Part shown: in pieces, positions 21,425 to 33,149 of the stretch
Layout: each line of letters begins with the position of its first letter
How positions within the stretch are numbered: position 1 is the first letter of the stretch
Assembly: GCA_018296165.2 (NCBI GenBank)
Contig: JACKQL020000185.1
Coordinates: 1 to 64,000, forward strand
DNA: 64,000 nucleotides
Origin: Termitomyces sp. T153
Taxonomy: Eukaryota; Basidiomycota; Agaricomycetes; Agaricales; Lyophyllaceae
Direction: 5' to 3'
Translations under genes and position numbers: made by a program
Notes under the pieces: generated by a model
What the model saw: the letters and a program-made list of their open reading frames with translations, nothing else
The model's database searches: none
What the model was told of the DNA's origin: nothing

Positions 21425-22279
21425 TCACCACCCTTCCAATACATCCACGACAGTCGCGTGATTTCTTTCCCGCGCAAGTTCGAGTGCTGTCTTTCCCACG
21501 ATATTTTTCAACCTTGGATCTGCACCTTTCTCCAAAAGAAGCTGCACAGCATCAAGCTGGCCAGCTATTGCTGCCTGATGAAGCGCTGTTCCCATCCCCG
21601 TGTCATAATCCATGAGGTTGTTAGCATACTCCGGGCGCGGAATCTCATTAATCTCGACTCCCCTCGCGAGTAACAGTTCAATCATCTCCGTACGCCCAAA
21701 GCGCGCAGCAAACTTGAGAGCATTGGTGTTACTTATCTGTGCGCCGCCTATATCGATGAGCACCTCGACGCTTTCGGGAGACTCATTGATGACAGCGGTC
21801 TCAAGAGCGGAGTGCGACCCGTTGTTGTAGTTCAGATTTGGGTCTGCACCCTGTGCAAGAACCCATTTAATCATGGAGGGCGAGTTGAGGCATAGGGCGA
21901 GAAGATCGCCCATGTATCCTAAGCCAGTGTTAATGTCCCAGCCGGAGTCAAGGAAAGCTTGGAGGACGTCCACGTTATAATCGGGTTCGCAGGCAGAAAT
22001 GAGAGCGTCGGTGTAAACTCTCGAATCAAGGCCTCGCGAAAGAAGGAGAGAGACGATGGGTCCAGAGCCGGTTTGGCTCGCGAGGTCAAGGAAGCCTATG
22101 TTGAGCGGAGTTGAAGAGAGACTGGACCACTCGTCAACGAGGATAGTTGTGCGTTCGAGATCGACATTGCCAATAGCTTTGTTAATGTCATCAGTGAGCT
22201 GCGCCTCTGCCAAGAACATCAGAATTGAAAGACATTAGAGTTAAGTTACGATGACAGAAGGCTAACCTGTCTTGCTCAT
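21425..22279 (-). CDS. Ankyrin-repeat protein
   Basis: Two exons: 22279-22267 (MSKT plus one base) and 22206-21425, with a 60-nt intron (GTTAGC to TTGGCAG). The open frame gives 264 residues. Ankyrin-type units follow one another from about residue 35 to the end. The best are LLLARGVEIN, then TALHQAAIAGQLDAVQLLLE with KGADPRL, then GKTALELARERNHATVVDVL. The N-terminal 30 residues are polar, with no signal peptide or membrane segment. Ankyrin repeats bind proteins; the partner is unknown. It lies 713 bp from the 3' end of the NACHT gene, on the same strand. Further 5' exons cannot be excluded. Confidence 0.85.
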
Positions 22280-22992
22280 CGAAGGTATAGTTATCAATGT
22301 ACTTGGCAACATGGCGCCCATCATGCCTATAAAAGTCTGAGACCCGTTACTCATTTCACAATGAGAACCGTAAGTATGAATGCGACCTGATAAGTGATCA
22401 TCAGTCATCTTGTGTAGGTAAATATCACAATAGTAACAAGATACAGTGATGGAATCAGAGGGAGTCAGACAGATTCATCATCATCAAGATGCGGCGATAA
22501 TCGGTGGTGACAACAGTGGATGCTATCGCCAGCGCCGCCTTTGTCACTTGAGCTTTAGAGTACATCATGATGGGGCAGCGGGTCATGACCCTGCCCCTGG
22601 GCCCCACCCCAACCTGCTGTTGCTTCTCACTGACTTCGACCGAATGGCGATGGAAGATAACGAATTATCGATCACCACGAATTTTTATATTTATTAAACG
22701 ATTCTACTTGGACGCGTGTGATGACCGAAGACGTGATTTCTACTTTGACATGGCTCCTTGCTTTATCGTCTCCTTCAAAAATTGCAACACGAATTCTGGT
22801 GCCGGACTTTCTCGAGTCCTAACAAGGCGCAAATTTCGATCTGACATAAGTCTTGTCATCCGCCCTCTTCACGGTTATACTAGTATAGGGCGCAACTTCG
22901 AAAAGAACTGTACGTGCACCTGTCGTTGGCGTTAAGGCTGAGGAGCTAGTGTTCTCTCATACTTCCTGTATTGATATCATCACTAATTTTCT
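22280..22992. other. Intergenic region between ankyrin and NACHT genes
   Basis: 713 bp with normal CpG. It should hold the promoter of the ankyrin gene and the 3' UTR of the NACHT gene. No RNA gene or repeat is recognised. Confidence 0.4.
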
Positions 22993-25900
22993 CTATCTAA
23001 CTCCAATCTTACTTAGGTATCTGGACATGACATGTTTCAATTTACCCTCGCGTTTTGGAGGAGCAACAACCTCCGATTCTGTACTGAATGCCGAACCTGA
23101 AGAACTTGGAAATAGAGTAGGGTACTCCGTTGCAAGGGTAGTACTGGGCCTGAATGTTGGGGAAAGCATGTTTGAACCTATAAACGAAAAAATTGTCGTA
23201 AATTAACGCCGCTCGTGTGAGTGCTGCTTGACAACATACCTTCTGGTCTCAGCCTGTTCACACGTCCTTCGACTGCTTGTTTAATCATTATTTCAATGTT
23301 CGAAGTCTGCGAATTCTTTGAAAGGCCGGGTTGATGTGCATCAAACTCTTCAGAAGTCCCCTCGATAGATAGCACAGGTATTCTGTCAAGGACGTCTCCT
23401 TCCATTACTGCAGAAGTGGACCCTTCAAATGTCTCCAAATCCACTGTCATTGACGCCCGATGCAAGAAATTCAGGTTCGCCGGAAGTGGTAAGTTATTTG
23501 CGCGGAACTTTGTCAGGAATCGTTTTTCGAATGACCAGAAGGAGAGTACTTCGACCTCAATCTTTGGAAGGGTCAAGGGCGGCGCATCATCAAGCCCGAG
23601 TATCAACATCGGTCGTGTCTCAAAATCCTCGGTTGTGACTGGTCGGAATCCTCCGCTTAGATTGCGTGTGTATTTCCATAGCATGCTTTCACTGTCTTTT
23701 GTCATGCCATAGACTCGGTCTGGTCTCCGAGAGCTAATTACCCATGGTTGTTGTGTTCTTTTTGTGCCCTTTATCAAACCAATTTCATCGTCGAAAGGTA
23801 GGGTACGGTTCACAGAACGTGACAGTAGAGTGGATCCTGTCTCTTTCCGATATGTACTGTCATCTTCTGCATGTATGATTCCGGGTGACCAATCGATGAT
23901 GTTGGTACGACATGAAGATGTGGAGATGTTGACCTGACACTGGCTCAGGGTATAACGATTCGGTTTAGAATTTATATGAAGTCTTTGCACGTCAACTGCC
24001 AGTGATGGACCAGGCCAAACTTTTGGATCACACTTGTGAGCCTGATGACCAGATTGAACAAATCATGGGTAGAGATTCGGAGTTGTAGCTCACCACTGCT
24101 CTAATACGGCAAGTGATGTCAAATCTTTCTCCGCCATCTATGCTGGAAATGATAGAAGAAAACGGAATCCGTATCGATCCGTAACTACTATCACCATCCA
24201 TGTTTTCACGCCGTTCGTCGCCATCATCGTGATCACCGCCTTCATCCTTATCGCTACTGCCATCAGTTCTCCTTTTCCTGTTCGAGATATGATCTTCATT
24301 CCTGTTCCTGTCTCCACCATTTCCGTCTCTGCCACCGCTACCATCATTACTCTGATGTGATCCCCCAGGGTAGTCCATATGATACACTCCGTCGCCCTTC
24401 CAGCTATAACCCCCGTTTCGAGGACCATGTTGCAAGAGATGACGATGATTGATTCCGGCCAAACCGGAGTGGAGACCTGGATCAAAAGCATCGATCCCTG
24501 CCTCTTGTGCCAAGTTATCCGAAGGGGTTATGACAATTCCTGTGAAGGGGCGTGCTATGTCTTCTAACGAGGCACGTAACTGATCAGAAATTTCAGAATC
24601 GAGGACAATATAGATCTCTTGTTCTGGTTCTTGAGATTCAATTGTCTCGGGGTTGAATCCAGAATGTAGAGAATAACTTCCTGTATACCCTGCATCTGCG
24701 AGCGTTTCATGTAAGGTGTTGCTTTGGTGAATGGCATATAGGAAAGCTATGTCAGGAGTTGTATACTGCGTAGAAATACTTGGTTGTGATGCCTGCCGGT
24801 GTTCAGATTTGATTGGTGGGCGGATGTGGTATTTTCCAGATCGAGATGGATCATACAGAAAATCGTAAAAAAAAGGGTGAGTAGGACGGTGTCCATAGCC
24901 ACGACCAAGGTATTGAGATATCATTAGGGATTGTAGTCCGCGAAACGTCAACGAGACTTGACCGGGGTCAATACCAAAAACGTCCGTAATTGCATCATCA
25001 GGTATCCCAGCTGATACAGCTCGTAAAATCTCTTTAAGAACGGTTGACCGCGGCCTGCCAGAACTTGAAACGGCAGAAGACTCAGAATCAATGTTTTTAC
25101 ACTGTTGCCAGAATCGACGACACCAGTGATTCAGAGGAAATACCTTTATTCGGAGAGGGTTGGCTGGTATGTCACGTATTCGTGAAAGGATGTGGTAGTA
25201 AAGCTTGTCGAGGGCCTCAAATGGATTGTATCGGGACGAACGTTCATGTAGAAAGATATTGAGTCGCTCAACGGGTGAGAAATCTGGTTGGTCAATAAAA
25301 TTGACCAATGTAGTGGCATAGATAAAATATCCGGCCGATCTTTCGACCAGAGTTTCCAAATCGGGTTGTGTAGGCCATGGTGTATATATATTTGACATCC
25401 ATACCTCATGTTCTGGAGAAGATCTGATACGATCAAATTCATGCTCAAGATAGCAGCGCACATCCTCGATGGACTGCGAATCGCCTCCGGATAGTTCAAT
25501 CGACTTGGCAGAGAAGCGAGACAAGAATGACTTTTCAAAGCTAGCTCGAATCAAATGGTCAGGTCGACTTAGAATGAGGAACCGAAGAGGAACATTGCGG
25601 TTGCTAACAAGTCGCTGAACTTGATACAATATTTCAGACTTGTTGGTGTTTGGGTCTGCACATTCATCTATGCCATCGACTATCACCAATGAAGGAAATG
25701 ATCGTTCCGTCACTTCAATAGATTGGAATGGGGTGATAAGCAATGCCTCCACCTGAGTAGAAACTGCCCGATTGACAAGGGATGGATCGTTGCTGAAAGC
25801 CGTCAAGATAGGAGCACGCATTCGTGGAATAGAGACAGCTAATTGGTATGCAACAGTGATAAAAAGCTTGTCGATAGAGTTCCCCTCGGGACGGTCACAA

Positions 25901-27045
25901 GAGAAAAAGAAGCTGGCAGCAAGGAGTTTTTCGCGGGCACAATCTTCTGCAATGGTCTGTGCAATAGCAGATTTACCCACACCCGCAGGTCCATATACCC
26001 AAAGAACTGGTTTAGTGTATTCCCGATTGATCCACTCCTTGATCTGCTTGAGTATAGCTTGGCATGTCCTGGGGCCACATTTTGGCGGTGGATAGCGCTC
26101 TCTTGAATCAAAAGCTGTGCTAGATGATGCAATGTCTAGCAGAGCCTTCATTCGCAGATCATCTAATCCTTGGTCAGCAAAGTCGATCAAGCCAGGGAAA
26201 AAATTCCCCTACCCAATGGAGTCGATAGTGGATAAATCGCTGTATCACGGCGAGCAATAGGCTGATCGTTTCGATTGATCGGAGGAACTACTATCCAATC
26301 GGAGTCTGGAGAAGATAGAAACTGACAGCCCAACGTATTAGTGGATGTGGTTTGCTCGTGGTTCACGGGGCCCTCGTGGTGGGAGCTTCGCAAGGAAGAC
26401 ACAGAGTTGCTGTGCAAATCCTGAGAGTGAAAGCTCCGTGACCTGCTCATTTCGAGAGGCGGGATGAGTGATTTTGATGGTTCATACCCAGCTGACAGAT
26501 ACCATGGCGGGGGGTCGATATTGGCGGGTGACTGGGTCCTGCGTGGCGAGGCTGATATGACTGGCGCCAAGACGCGACGCTTCAGTGATTGGGGCGGTAG
26601 TGGCGTTGGGGAGAGCGGCGTTTCAATCCCATGCACCAAATGCTGGGGTGTGGAGACAGCCACAGAGGATGTGAGAGAGCGCGGGGAGGTAGTAATCCTA
26701 AGGGGAGCGATAGGTGTTTTCGGAAGACTGGTCGCAGGTGGCATAGGTAACGGCCGCCTGAATTGGTATTCCTCAACCACCTCAAGAGTAGGCAACAATA
26801 AATTGTTTACAGGCGAACTCGCTCTGTTCAATCTCGAAGGCGGAGCAGGGAGAGGTCTTTTCAAATTGCCGGTCTTCTTATTGTCCACGGCAGATATCGC
26901 TTGAGCGTCAGGTAAACACATTGGGTTGATTAATAATAACGATATACTCACTCTCAAGTCGTTTATATTTCATTGGGTGAATACCTTGAGAATTTTGGAA
27001 AACATTAACATACTTCGAATTATCGGACTCGGACTCATAGGTCAT
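22993..27045 (-). CDS. NACHT-domain STAND NTPase with unassigned C-terminus
   Basis: Five exons: 27045-26952, 26899-26213, 26162-24094, 24041-23240, 23177-22993. The introns of 52, 50, 52 and 62 nt all have GT-AG ends. Every junction keeps frame, giving 1278 residues. Residues about 45-250 are Pro/Ser-rich and probably disordered. The typical fungal pre-NACHT segment (YPPPKCGPRT) leads to Walker A GPAGVGKS (about 318-325) and Walker B LVIVDGIDEC (about 419-428), with the sensor-like word LSRPDHLI. After the winged-helix-like part comes a Gly/Asp/Arg-rich low-complexity stretch (about 860-930), then about 350 residues I cannot place; they are not WD40, ankyrin or TPR. NACHT proteins act as nucleotide-switched sensors in fungal non-self recognition or cell death. 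That role is inferred from the family only. Confidence 0.85.
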
Positions 27046-27092
27046 CGAAGACGTCAAGATAGAAGTGTGGGAGAGAGAGGCGCGCAACGAGA

Positions 27093-27112
27093 GAATACGG
27101 CATATATATCAA
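27093..27112 (-). promoter_or_regulatory. Probable TATA box of the NACHT gene
   Basis: On the minus strand GATATATATG lies about 56 bp upstream of the start codon at 27045, followed by a pyrimidine-rich CTCTCTCTCCC stretch, a common layout for fungal promoters. This is a prediction from position and composition only. Confidence 0.4.
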
Positions 27113-28860
27113 CATGATCGAGCAATTGTGGGTATACCGGTGACTGTTTTCTCTACATACAGAGACAGGCTGTTGAGGACCGGTCAGGAGAAACCGAGGG
27201 CTTCGGAGTCCTATGATCCAAAGGACAAAGAATAAGCTTCGGAATGATCCGGCCTTACACCTTCTCCGGCCTCTTCCCAGGACTGACCGGCCCGCAGGCA
27301 CAACTTGTTGAACGGATCCTATTGTCACGTGTACCTTTCTTCACCATCAGTTGTCCGCTAGTCTCTAGCCATGTCTCTTTGTAAAAGGTCTCCATCACCA
27401 CTCACCGAAAATGTCTTCAGTACTCCAGGTCCCTCCATGCACACACCTGTCAACACATGGCCAGCACAATTTGGCATTGTATGCCTTTTCGTTTCCCTCT
27501 CCCGTCTTTTTACTCGAATTTTCACCGCAGCATGTCGCATTCAAACGTTTTTGATGACACACCTGCATCCTACGCCTTCCCTTCTCATCTTTCACGTGCC
27601 TTATTCAAACGCATATATATACACGTGGATCACGTCTAACGCTCTATTCACTACTTATGGATGGTCTATAAAGGGTACCTAGGAAGGGGATCTCAAGGGT
27701 GAGTGTTCGAGCTTACGAGTGCGGCGAGTTGTCATCCGCAGACTCCGTTGACCTCTTTGATTCGCGTCTACCTGTAGTGGTTGGCCTACTTTCCATGCAC
27801 GTCGCGGCTGGTTGATTCGTGGTCAGGCATCTTGGCTGACGTTGGGTGAGCGGATGTGTATCAAACGGGAGTTCCTTCGCTAGTGAGTTACATGCTTGAC
27901 TCGTATCTTCCTATCACAGCTGTATGATTATACATGAGCTTCCACCATAGCAGAACGAATCGTCAAACTAACTAATCGGTGTTATGTCCCGTCTTTCCCT
28001 GATCATCCAAAATTCCAACATCTGCTATCTGCTCCATCTTTGCAGGCAACTCGAGATGGGGCGTTTATCATATGTCTACAGGTGCAACAAACTTGGGTTC
28101 TCTGATGAATTGAAACCTTGGTCACAAATCTCCCTTACTAGAAGAGGAGGGAAGCGAAGTATAGGAGATCTCAACAGCAGAGAAAAATGTGAGACTGTCG
28201 GCAGGAGTTCTGTTGGGTCAACTTCCACAATAAAAATGACCTATCTCAATGTCTACTTGCTCTGAGTCCATCGATACGTTCTTCCTACCCTTGACAATTT
28301 TACAGTGACGTCAAGGCTCAAGGTCATTCGAGTTTCTTCAAGTCAGCTACCAATGCGATGTCAGATGGATGTGATACTACGTTCGAAAGATGCGGAGATG
28401 GCGACTTGGCAGAGATTGTAATGACTCGATTTTGATTAAACGCACCCTGCCAGTGACAGAGACCCCCAATATATATATATATATATCATCAGAATCTGCC
28501 GGTTAACTTGTACTAGGATACCATGAGGTTGTTTTCGTCTTTTCATATCTTAGAAGACCTAAAAGCAGTCATCTTGCCCGGTTAGTTTACTATATCCCAA
28601 CTCCACGCATCTCCCTACCAGTGTGACCGATATCTGAAACACCAGCACATGTGAGAAGGATGGTCTACTCTGAATCCTGAGCATTACTCCGAAGGGACGC
28701 GCTGTGTCAGAGGCAGAGGACTTTGTGACAAAATGACCTTTGAAATCCGAAAGCAATGCCAGTAATTCACAGGAGGGTTTTTGCAAGGCAGTCACAAAGT
28801 ACAAGCATAATTGAAAATATTGGCATGAAGTCCCATGCCGGGAGTGGTGTTGACAACGAT
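27113..28860. other. Intergenic region, no convincing gene
   Basis: CpG is normal and several short frames exist (for example 27371-27682 and 27984-28265 on plus), but none has a domain or a consistent splice structure. A TA dinucleotide run occurs near 28470-28488. Confidence 0.35.
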
Positions 28861-28861
28861 T

Positions 28862-29229
28862 CAACATACCAGCCTTGTCGAACCATGCTCTTCCAGGCTA
28901 ATTGAACTCATTCGCGGACACAGCTGACCGTGAAACCGCCGATGGTAGGTCGGTCTCTCACTACTCGTGGGACTGCCATGCGACGGATGAACGGGCTACA
29001 TCCACACGATGTTCCATTGTCCATATGTAGTCGCGGGCAAATACGGAGCGTACAGTAGAAACCTTACCATCAAATGACAGGCAAACTTGCGGTCGATGGC
29101 TTGGAAGAACTCAGTAATTTGAAATCTCACGAGAAGGTGTCCTGCGGGTGATTCCGACATCAGAGTGATACGGGGAGATACATAAGTACCCTTTCTGATT
29201 AAGAAAACCTGAGCAGAACACATAGACAT
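28862..29229 (-). CDS. Possible small spliced gene, unknown product
   Basis: The frame starting MSMCSAQVFLIRKG (29229-29068) ends at a GTAAGG donor. A 72-nt intron to a GATGTAG acceptor (28996) restores an open frame that runs to a TGA at 28862, or to another donor (GTATGT) just before it. The product of about 98 residues has no domain I recognise. The splice signals are plausible, but there is no independent support. Confidence 0.25.
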
Positions 29230-29667
29230 GTTGGGTTCAATGGTTCAAGAATGTCGGGCGCTGAACAAAGCGAAACTAGTCAGTGGCCGCCACATCAAGA
29301 TATCTAGACGCGCACTTGCGTAGGGGGGAGGGTCGATTTGTCCTACTCGAACCCATCAATGAACCTTACTTTTGAAGGGTCTTGACAGGTGTCCTGGTTC
29401 CTGTCAAACACGAAGTGTAAACAACCACTGGGAATAATAACAACAAATACACCAACATGGGCAACATTGCGTGCTGGTTTAACGTCAAGGTTCGGTTTGG
29501 GGTTCGGTTAGTGTTAGCCTAGAGGTTTGTGTGTTGCAATGCTTAGGATTCCACGCTTCAGTTCAATCAAAGGCAACGAAGGTGGACCGCCTGTTAAGTT
29601 TCAGTCTGATTTTTATTGGACGACAGAAAGATAAACAAGCCGTCCTACGCTGACAGTAAGTGTCAAA
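29230..29667. other. Intergenic DNA
   Basis: No gene or repeat recognised; normal CpG. Confidence 0.3.
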
Positions 29668-30038
29668 ATGTTGGTTGATCTGATCATTGATGGGATCGAG
29701 TTGATCCAATCGACATTGACTCCATTTGAGTATTATGAACAGGTGTGTTATCCCCTTTTGGCACTAGCATACAGTCGTCCCTACACAGCCCTGTCGGTAG
29801 ATTCCGATGGGTTCTTAATGTCAGGCGTATTTTACCTTCGACTACTTTCTTCTACTTTGTTGCCTGCCATAGTGCTGACCATAAGGCCTACAAAGGCCAT
29901 TTTCGTATCTATTCTCTCCCTGGTCTTGTCTCCCTCACGCTTGGTCACTATCTGAAATTACCTCCTGAAATTGTCAAGTTGCGACGCACTTGGAATTACG
30001 CGCGACTTTTACTCACTGTCTCAAACCCTCTCAAATGA
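29668..30038 (+). CDS. Possible spliced gene of unknown function
   Basis: Exon 29668-29742 (MLVDLIIDGIELIQ) has a GTGTGT donor. The acceptor ACAG at 29771-29774 gives a 32-nt intron, and the second exon 29775-30038 is open to a TGA, about 112 residues in all. The second exon reads like real protein (LNVRRILPSTTFFYFV, LSLTLGHYLKL-like region, LPPEIVKLRRTWNY). The intron is unusually short and the alternative acceptor gives a stop, so the model is uncertain. Confidence 0.35.
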
Positions 30039-30354
30039 CATGTGTGGTTCGTTGTTATTCGAATTATCTATTTACATCCTGGGTTCTGGTGGCTAAATCT
30101 TTATTTTTGTAGAGCTCGAAGATGTCTTTTTCTACCCTTTTCTGTAATGTTTGCAAAGTTGGCAAATTGTACTCGTTTCTCGTTACTGTCTTCAACGTTT
30201 CCCTCGACCTCTCGCCTCGCCGAGTACTACGGAAATCATCACGTGTAAATTGCCGCCGACAGATGCGCTCTCACCTTCGTGCCCTCACTGTTGGATACGA
30301 CGCCGACAGTTACTAGACAGATAATCGTCACGAAAGTTTCCACACGCTGTAGTA

Positions 30355-30912
30355 ATGGCTTTCCCCGCTGGCCGTTCTAGCTCTCCGACGATTGTCAAGC
30401 CAAAAAGGGCGGTATCATGTGCGTATTACTGTTTTCGATATTTGCTTGTAGCATTCCTGGGTCATACTTACCGCATAACCTCTTTGCTAGCCTCAAACGG
30501 GTACAATGGTACTTCGGAACATGCAATTGCGGACTTCGAACCCGTGATGAATCAAGGTGCTTCTCAGCTTGTTGCGGACACGAAGTATGGTTTTCCATGG
30601 GCGCTCTTCTCTCGTTCATGCTTGCTCATCGATCGGAACCTTCCAGGCGTAGAGGCATTATCGCACGGTGGTTCAAGAACTTGAAGAAGGTATTGAGCAT
30701 CAGAAACAGGAGGCAGCCAGCAGACACAACCAAGGCTCGTTTTGCATTCTGCTCTGTGATCTGGCTTCGTTCGAATCTTATATCCGGCTTTTGTATGTGT
30801 AGGTCAACAAAGACAAGAAACGCAGGAACGGGATGTATACTCTCCTATATGGTGCTCGCGTCAACCGCGATGCTTTCTACTCTTACAGGGAGCATCAATG
30901 ATTTTATCTGAA
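30355..30912 (+). CDS. Possible multi-exon gene with Cys-rich motif
   Basis: The region shows coding-like words in more than one frame that splice signals could connect: WYFGTCNCGLRT then CFSACCGHE (a zinc-ribbon-like W-x4-C-x-C and C-x3-CC-x-H pattern), then, after a possible intron (GTATGG to GCGTAG), HYRTVVQELEEGIEHQKQE, SFCILLCDLASFESYIRL and GMYTLLYGARVNRDAF. I could not find one set of junctions that keeps frame from an ATG. It may be a real gene with an unplaced first exon, or a decayed one. Confidence 0.3.
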
Positions 30913-31593
30913 GAGTCTCGTGGAATATATCTTGCTTAAATAACGTCTTTGTGTCTATATGTTATTCATCTATGTTCTGTATTGATCATTCAGCTATTCC
31001 ATTGTTTTTGCCGTCGTTGGGAAGGAACACTAGTACCGTCATGACGCTACTACTAACGAAAAGTCAATGCAAGAGCTCTCAGACTCAAACACACAATTCT
31101 TGTCAGCTTTCAAAATTGGATGAAACGTTTTTGTCCATGAGTTTTAGTACATTTGAACTTTGAGCTATTGAACAGAACCGGAACACACCCAAGCGTTCCA
31201 AACTTTAGTTGCAATTTCTTTCGGGATATTTACGATGTTTGAATTCACTGTATGTTAAGATCTGAAACAACATTACCTGTGGGACTTTCTTTCAGGAACA
31301 AATGCAGAGAATAGATGGGGAGCGAGCATATGGATGAGATAAATAGGTCTACGTGAGCTTCATGTGACTTCTGGCGACTGATCAGCGAAGCTCTGGGCGA
31401 AGAAATTTTCGAGACGAATGTCCTGCAAATAGGAGAAAAAAATCCTCGGACGACTCATCCACGTCTTGAAGACTTTGACTGACCAAAAATCTCACTATGA
31501 AACCTAACCTCCGTAAGCAGCGGCTGACAGTATAGAGGTAGAAAATGTTCATATTTCTAACTACCTTTCGTCGTCAATATCATAAAATCGAAA
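30913..31593. other. Intergenic DNA
   Basis: No gene recognised between the weak gene at 30.4-30.9 kb and the 3' end of the kinase-like gene. CpG is normal. Confidence 0.35.
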
Positions 31594-32693
31594 TTATTCA
31601 TCATCATAGATGATGTCCAAGCCATGTTTTGCCTTGTAGGCCTCAAAAGAGGTATTACCAAGTAACGGGGCCTCCCCTTCTTTATGATATGAAGACCAAT
31701 TGGCACAGATGAATTCCCACATCTTCACTGCATGATTCCACTGTTCTTCCACCGGAGTATCCATGCCAAAAGTCCTTCGTTTATGTTGAAAAATGCTTTC
31801 AAGAGAGTCGACTTGATCGTAATCTACATCATACCCATACCAGTGGAACCGAACTTTCATACATCAGCTAGTTCGCTCATCGTAAATGTTGTACGAGACT
31901 TACGAGGTGCCACGCGGCGACGTAAACTTCTGTAAAAGTCGCGTAGTTCCCCGCACTTCAAAGTATCGGCATCCAAATCAAAGAGCCGAGTAGGAAGCTC
32001 AAACTCCTTTTCTGGACAATCGTGTTCGTGTGCTTCGGAGAAATCCTTAACGAACGGTCTACCATCAAGACATGTTATATTTCTATCGAGGCCGATGAGA
32101 TTATGCCTGACACCGCTCTTATGAATATCAAGGAGGAGCTTGAAGGCCTTCAAGCTTAAAAGAAACGATTGTGTAAGGATCTCAACTCCAGGGAAATACA
32201 CCCACCTGAAATCTGAGATACCCGCACCCGTTGACCATTGCAGATTCTCGCCTGAGCCATAATACTGATAAACGATACAGGCAGCATCAACAGGTTTCTC
32301 GAGCTTTGCTACTTTCCAAGTAAGCTTGGTTTCGTAGAATCCATAAATTCTCGGGATTTCGAGGGACTTGTTGCAAAGACGATCTTGATAGATTTTCGCT
32401 TCATGAATGTACCTCTGGAGCTTCTGGGCATAAATTGTTGGTTTGTGGCCAAACAGTATCTTGACGATGACTTCACGAGGGGAAGGTTCGTTGGGCAACA
32501 AGGTCCTTCCTTTGTAATGGAATTCACCACCTCGGAAGTCTTCATACAGCAATTCAGTTACATGCACGACAGCGACAGTCCCTGCTGGTTCGATTTGAAC
32601 GGAGCTGCTCTGATGAAAGATAACCTGATTTGAAGCTATTGCTTCCAAGAAGCGAGACAGGACATTGGAAGAAAATTCAAGGGAGAGGGACAT
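31594..32693 (-). CDS. Protein-kinase-like protein, probably catalytically dead
   Basis: Exons 32693-31904 and 31853-31594 are joined over a 50-nt intron (GTAAGT donor, GAAAG acceptor, GCTGAT branch word), 349 residues in frame. The kinase-like words are in order: VIVKILFG (candidate Lys), IHEAKIYQDRL, CIVYQYYGSG (hinge), LLDIHKSGVRHNLIGLDRNI (catalytic loop) and PFVKDFSEAHEHDC (DFG position). The loop reads H-N-L where active kinases have H-x-D, so the catalytic Asp is missing. Such kinase-like families are common in Agaricomycetes. Its start lies only about 95 bp from a Helitron terminus at 32787, so its promoter may have been altered. A fragment of this gene recurs at 15120-15323. Confidence 0.7.
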
Positions 32694-33149
32694 CGGCCGA
32701 GAAAGTAGCGGTTTTGAAAAGATTCGTTCTCAGCTGGCTGTTGAGGTGAAAATGCCGCTTCTGCCAGCGCTTCTATCTCTATCTTCTCTATATATAATGC
32801 GACGACGGACGTGGGAAAGTGGCTATGCCTATGCGACGACTTTTCTGCTTAGTAAGGCTGACCAAGAACCTTCCTTTTTGGGTAACTTAGCTGTTACAAT
32901 GTTACAATTTTAGTTATCTACCTCCGCTAACTAATAGCTAAGGACGAATCAGTGATGATAAGCCTCGGTAGACCTAGTAAAGGGTGTGAATAAGAAACTA
33001 CGGACCAAAACAGGTACTAATTAAGGGGCAAGTGGGGTAGCATCAAAACCCCAGTGGGGAAAGCTTGCCACCACTGCGGGCGAAATACACATGGCTGCGC
33101 ATAGGACTAGATAAGAAGTAATAGTGAGAAAAGAAGAACGCAGGAGTGC

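Noticed and set aside
27371..27682. Plus-strand frame upstream of the NACHT gene
   Set aside because: Overlaps several equal-length frames on both strands, with no domain and no splice signals that extend it.
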